64,000 nucleotides of DNA from Deltaproteobacteria bacterium (lineage in GTDB: Bacteria > Desulfobacterota > Binatia > HRBIN30 > JACQVA1). The stretch lies in the NCBI GenBank assembly GCA_016178705.1, contig JACOST010000033.1:186001-250000 (forward strand). The letters run 5' to 3'. Each line of letters starts with the position of its first letter. Within the stretch, counting starts at the first letter, position 1. A program made the translations under genes and the position numbers. Shown piece after piece: positions 60,783 to 64,000 of this stretch. The notes below the pieces were generated by a model. That model was not told the DNA's origin. It did not search any database and saw nothing but the letters and a program-made list of their open reading frames with translations.

Positions 60783-61048
60783 CCGGCCGTGCGCTGTTGC
60801 TTTTCAATGTGTGCGACGTGCGGGGAACAGCCTGCACTGGGATCCCAAGAGCGTCCGATATCGGAGTTGCCGACAACTCGGGTGACCAGCGGCAGTCCGC
60901 CGAGCTTGGTACAGGACATAGTCATACGTAGTCAATGCGCAACGTCCAGCCGCATTGTTCTGAAGCTTCGATTGTCGGCGCGATCGGTTTGGATGCCGAT
61001 ATGGTTTTGGGGTAGAAGGCGCGGTGAGTTCACGGTCTCGGAGGCAAT

Positions 61049-61648
61049 ATGCCGCAACTCTCGGTATCCGATGCGGTTCGATACCTGCTTGTCGGAACGC
61101 AGTTTCTTCTCTTCTGCCTCCTTTTCGATCAGGATGGCACGGTGAAGCTCACGACCCAGCTCACCCCGCCCGTCCTTCTCGTTTTGCTGTGGGGCATTGG
61201 TACGGCGTGGTTCTTTGTTTACCGCTCCCTGCTTCACAACACAGTGATCACCTGGGCCAAGGATAGGGTAGGAAGCAACTACAGGACGTTCTTGATCGCG
61301 AATTACCCGGGTTTAGTCACGCAGGCGACCGAGGCTGAAGAGGTTAATTTCCACGTGCGCCTTTCTCAGGATGCACGGACCCAGGATTGGATGGCTGCGC
61401 GGGCGAGTGGTATCCACTTTCTCTACCTCACGGGATTCTTGGCGGGCATGTGGTTCATTGCAAGTGTGGTCTCATGCCACGGCGTGTGGGTCAGCGCCAC
61501 GTTCCTCGTTGTCTCAGCAGCGTTTCTGAGAGCGGCATGGATCGATGACCTTCGCATGGAAATGATCGAAACCGGTTTCGTGAGAAAAAAACACAATGAC
61601 GGATCTCTGAAATCGCTGATTGAGGGGATACGGAGAGACCGCGGCTGA
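61049..61648 (+). CDS. Hypothetical integral membrane protein
   Basis: The 199-residue protein has hydrophobic segments near 10-26, 39-60, 122-142 and 146-160, then a basic tail. The middle loop is polar (LSQDARTQDWMAARAS). It is the last plus-strand gene before the converging RadC module. No function known. The gap upstream (60783-61048) holds no supported gene. Confidence 0.55.
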   Translation: MPQLSVSDAVRYLLVGTQFLLFCLLFDQDGTVKLTTQLTPPVLLVLLWGIGTAWFFVYRSLLHNTVITWAKDRVGSNYRTFLIANYPGLVTQATEAEEVNFHVRLSQDARTQDWMAARASGIHFLYLTGFLAGMWFIASVVSCHGVWVSATFLVVSAAFLRAAWIDDLRMEMIETGFVRKKHNDGSLKSLIEGIRRDRG

Positions 61649-61716
61649 CTCGCGCGATGCTGCAGAAGCAACACGAGCAAGGGGTCACCACCCCCGTACG
61701 GGAACGGTTCAAGAAA

Positions 61717-61743
61717 GAGCCGCCAGGGGACACCTGACGGCTC
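61717..61743 (-). terminator. Rho-independent terminator of the RadC transcript
   Basis: On the minus strand GAGCCGTCAGG and CCTGGCGGCTC pair with one mismatch around a 5-base loop. TTTCTT follows directly. It lies 26 bases beyond the RadC stop. Confidence 0.65.
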
Positions 61744-61769
61744 GGGGACGTAACGGCAACGTCCAAAGA

Positions 61770-62513
61770 TCAACTCCAGTACCCATCGTCGACGAAGGAT
61801 ACATACCTGCCCTTGCCGATCACGATGTGATCGAGAACACGCACCCCAACCAAGTCGCCGACCTCACGCAACCGACGCGTGATGTCGATGTCCTCCTGGC
61901 TCGGAGTCGGATCGCCGCTCGGGTGGTTGTGCACGAAGATGACGGCGGCGGCGCTGAATCGCACCACGTGAGCGAACACGTCTCGTGGATGAACGATCGA
62001 TGCCGTGAGCGACCCCTGGCTGACGACGATGTCGCGCAGCTTTCGGTGCTTGTTGTCGAGCAGTACGGCGTAGAAGTACTCGCAGACCTCGGCCGCGAGG
62101 TGCTCACGAAAGTGGGCGTAGATGTCCTGGCTACCGCGCAGCGGTACTCCAGGCTTGAACTCGTGCTCGCCGAAACGCTTTGCGATCTCGAAGACGATGC
62201 AGAGCCGTTCGATTGCGGCGGGCTTCAAGCCGTGATCGCGTAGCTCACTCGGTTTGGCGCCTGCAAGATGACGGAAGCTTTCGTAGATCGTTGCGAGTCT
62301 CTCGCATACGAGCGAGGTAGCAGGTCCGAGCAACCGCGTGAGCAGTTGCGCGTCTGTGAGGTCAATCGGCAAGGGTGGCGCAGAGCCGGTTGGCCACCCG
62401 CCTCGACGAATGATCCTTGGCTCCGGTACGTCTAACGCAGCGTGCTCGGCCACCCTTGGTGCGATGGTGCCGAAGGGCAGTGAGAGCTGATGGCCGTCGC
62501 TATGCGAGTCCAT
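61770..62513 (-). CDS. RadC/JAB-domain protein
   Basis: The 247-residue protein has the UPF0758/RadC JAB metalloprotease-like motif VIFVHNHPSGDPTPSQEDIDITRRL (His and Asp zinc ligands) in its second half, with ASIVHPRDVFAHVVRFSAAAV before it. The first half is helical (TDAQLLTRLLG). In mobile elements such proteins stand next to conjugation genes. The ATG at 62513 overlaps the DUF2958 stop by one base, so the two are coupled. Confidence 0.85.
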   Translation of the reverse strand: MDSHSDGHQLSLPFGTIAPRVAEHAALDVPEPRIIRRGGWPTGSAPPLPIDLTDAQLLTRLLGPATSLVCERLATIYESFRHLAGAKPSELRDHGLKPAAIERLCIVFEIAKRFGEHEFKPGVPLRGSQDIYAHFREHLAAEVCEYFYAVLLDNKHRKLRDIVVSQGSLTASIVHPRDVFAHVVRFSAAAVIFVHNHPSGDPTPSQEDIDITRRLREVGDLVGVRVLDHIVIGKGRYVSFVDDGYWS

Positions 62514-62806
62514 CAGCGGCACTCCTTGAGCGGCTTCGGCTTCCAGTAGAGGTCACGCTCGATCGTGAGATCGCCCGGTCCGCGGATCGTTCCCAACTCG
62601 TCGAGTGAGAAGTATCCGAACTCTCGCTCGTGTCCGACGACCACGCCGAAGAACAGACGCTCCTCGGGACCGTACTCGCTCGCGTACCACGTCCAGTTGG
62701 ACCAGGGTGTAAAGAACTTCACGACGGCGATCGCGCTGTCGCCTCGCTCCTCTTGGCTGTACAGCGGCGGAAGTAGCTTCTCAATGTGCTTGGGGAGCAG
62801 TTGCAT
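62513..62806 (-). CDS. DUF2958 domain protein
   Basis: The 97-residue protein matches DUF2958 over its whole length: LLPKHIEKLLPPLYSQEE, AVVKFFTPWSNWTWYASEYG, LFFGVVVGHEREFGYFSLDEL and the ending ERDLYWKPKPLKE. The family is common in conjugative elements and plasmids. Function unknown. It is coupled to the RadC gene and lies 79 bases after the TraG-like gene. Confidence 0.87.
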   Translation of the reverse strand: MQLLPKHIEKLLPPLYSQEERGDSAIAVVKFFTPWSNWTWYASEYGPEERLFFGVVVGHEREFGYFSLDELGTIRGPGDLTIERDLYWKPKPLKECR

Positions 62807-62885
62807 GCTCGTCCTCCCATGTTGGTGCGGTAGGGACCCATTCCCTCCGGGAATCCCGCGGTGAGCGCGGGACTCCCCGAGAAAA

Positions 62886-64000
62886 TCAGTCCTCGGGAGG
62901 GAGCGTGTCGGCACTGAAGGGCTTGGACGGCGTGCCGTCGATCATCAGCTTCAGATAGATACGGTGGTTGGGCAGGCTGATGAGGTCGATCTCAGCAAAT
63001 TCCGGATAGAACTCCCGCGCCAGAACCTTCGCATCGTCGAGTCCGACTCGAAAGGAGATGATGGTCCCGACGTTTCCGAAAACCGCGTCGCGCATCGGAG
63101 GCTCGAGCTGTCCGACATATTGATGTGCGAGGATGAGGCCCACTCGGTACTTCCGCAGTTCGGAGAGCATGCTGGCCAGGCTCAAGCTGGCGAACGTGTG
63201 GAATTCGTCCAGGTAGACGTAGAAGTCGGCGCGGTCCTTCTCCGGCACTTCCGCGCGGCCGAAGGCGGACCAGCCCACGCTGGCCACGAGCAGAGCTCCG
63301 AGTAAGGCAGAGGCATCACCGCCCATCTTTCCCTTGGCAAGATCAACGAGCAGGATCTTCCGCTCGTCCATGATTTCTCGGAGATTGAGCGTGGTCTCCG
63401 ATCCTGCGAGAATCTTGTGCAAGAGCGGGTCAGCTAGGAACGCTCCGATCTTGTTCTGAATCGGCGCGATGGCCGAGGCCCGGAAGTAGGGCGGGTACCC
63501 TTCGTACTCGCGTGACCAGAACGCCCGCACCTGCTGGTTCGTCATGTGCCTGATCGCCGCTCGCCTGTAGTTGCGATCCATCAAGAGCGGAAGAACATCC
63601 GCGAGCGTAGCCGAGGGCTGATCGAGAAGCCCGAGCAGAGCGTTGCGAAGAATGTGTTCCATGCGCGGCCCCCAGGAGTCTTCCCACAACTTTCTGAAGG
63701 CATCGAGGACGGCCGACGCGGCAAGCGGTCTTTTGGACTCCGGCACCCGCTCCAGCGGATTGAAGCCCAGCGGCTGCTCTGGCTCCGGGGCGTTGAAGTA
63801 GATCAGCTCTTCTCTTCTGTGTTCCGGCACGCGCGACAGCACCCGCTGGATAAGGTCGCCATGCGGGTCGAATACGACCAGACCCTCGCCGGACTCGAGG
63901 TCCTGGCTGATGAGCGTCTCGATCAGGGTCGACTTTCCCGTGCCGGTCTGGCCCACGACATACATGTGGGCGCGGCGGTCGGCGCGCTTGATGCCAAAGA
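62886..64000 (-). CDS. TraG/HerA-like conjugative ATPase, partial at window edge
   Basis: At least 370 residues are present; the gene runs past the right edge of the window. It shows FGIKRADRRAHMYVVGQTGTGKST (Walker A), LVVFDPHGDLIQRVLSRVPEH, LYVYLDEFHTFAS-like Walker B YVYLDEFHTF, and VGLILAHQYVGQLEPPMRDAV. The FGIK..DR..H.Y..GTGKS opening is the mark of type IV secretion coupling ATPases. It ends in SADTLPPED. It resembles the ATPase at 50454 in the motif region but lacks its nuclease-like tail. It leads a RadC and DUF2958 module. Confidence 0.88.
   Translation of the reverse strand, partial: FGIKRADRRAHMYVVGQTGTGKSTLIETLISQDLESGEGLVVFDPHGDLIQRVLSRVPEHRREELIYFNAPEPEQPLGFNPLERVPESKRPLAASAVLDAFRKLWEDSWGPRMEHILRNALLGLLDQPSATLADVLPLLMDRNYRRAAIRHMTNQQVRAFWSREYEGYPPYFRASAIAPIQNKIGAFLADPLLHKILAGSETTLNLREIMDERKILLVDLAKGKMGGDASALLGALLVASVGWSAFGRAEVPEKDRADFYVYLDEFHTFASLSLASMLSELRKYRVGLILAHQYVGQLEPPMRDAVFGNVGTIISFRVGLDDAKVLAREFYPEFAEIDLISLPNHRIYLKLMIDGTPSKPFSADTLPPED

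Noticed and set aside
60789-61145. 118-codon plus-strand frame between the two membrane proteins
   Set aside because: It overlaps the start of the next, better gene and is Ser/Arg-rich without any motif.

Overview
The window is a GC-rich bacterial chromosome segment carrying about 67 supportable genes. The organism is probably an uncultured Gram-negative. Lipoprotein and Sec-type signal peptides, an outer-membrane beta-barrel protein, an MMPL/RND exporter with DUF1302, DUF1329 and YCF48 partners, secreted proteins with long Thr-Pro tails and several palindromic intergenic repeats recall the Binatota (Desulfobacterota-like) genomes. That placement is an inference from gene content and was not tested.

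Region 1 (1-39.9 kb) looks like core chromosome. It holds small detoxification enzymes (glutathione S-transferase, HCCA isomerase-like, flavin reductase, VOC, HIT, dual-specificity phosphatase), a VapBC pair, a beta-helix secreted protein, an HI0933-type flavoprotein, and an AhpD-like gene with an in-frame TGA that reads best as selenocysteine (CPFU motif, with a perfect hairpin just downstream). These are followed by a histidine kinase and response regulator, toxin-antitoxin genes, gshB, prmA-rsmE, cvpA, dnaG, tRNA-Phe, a CAU tRNA and RNase P RNA. Directly after dnaG, where rpoD often lies, there is only a 108-residue protein with sigma region 4. From 29.6 to 38.0 kb a minus-strand cluster encodes DUF1302, YCF48, an MMPL exporter and two near-identical DUF1329 proteins, probably a transport system for a hydrophobic compound. 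A strong hairpin and a good promoter separate the two DUF1329 copies.

Region 2 (39.9-50 kb) is accessory. A comM gene has lost its 5' two-thirds where it meets an XRE regulator gene. Beyond it lie a Thr-Pro-tail protein, a collagen-like secreted protein with its own sigma-70 promoter, an XRE-cupin regulator, two proteins sharing an unnamed domain, a secreted PHP-type hydrolase, very small membrane proteins and unrecognised ORFs.

Region 3 (50-64 kb) resembles a mobile or integrative element. It has a TraG/HerA-like ATPase fused to a PD-(D/E)XK-like C-terminus, a tyrosine-recombinase remnant and a complete sigma-70 family factor. Next comes a tightly packed cassette of an RHH-SorC-like protein, an unknown protein, an ImmA/IrrE peptidase, a long-form GMP synthase and two small proteins. 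Two membrane proteins follow, then a minus-strand module of RadC/JAB, DUF2958 and a second TraG-like ATPase that runs off the right edge. The GMP synthase cassette and the AhpD selenoprotein are the two items most worth following up.
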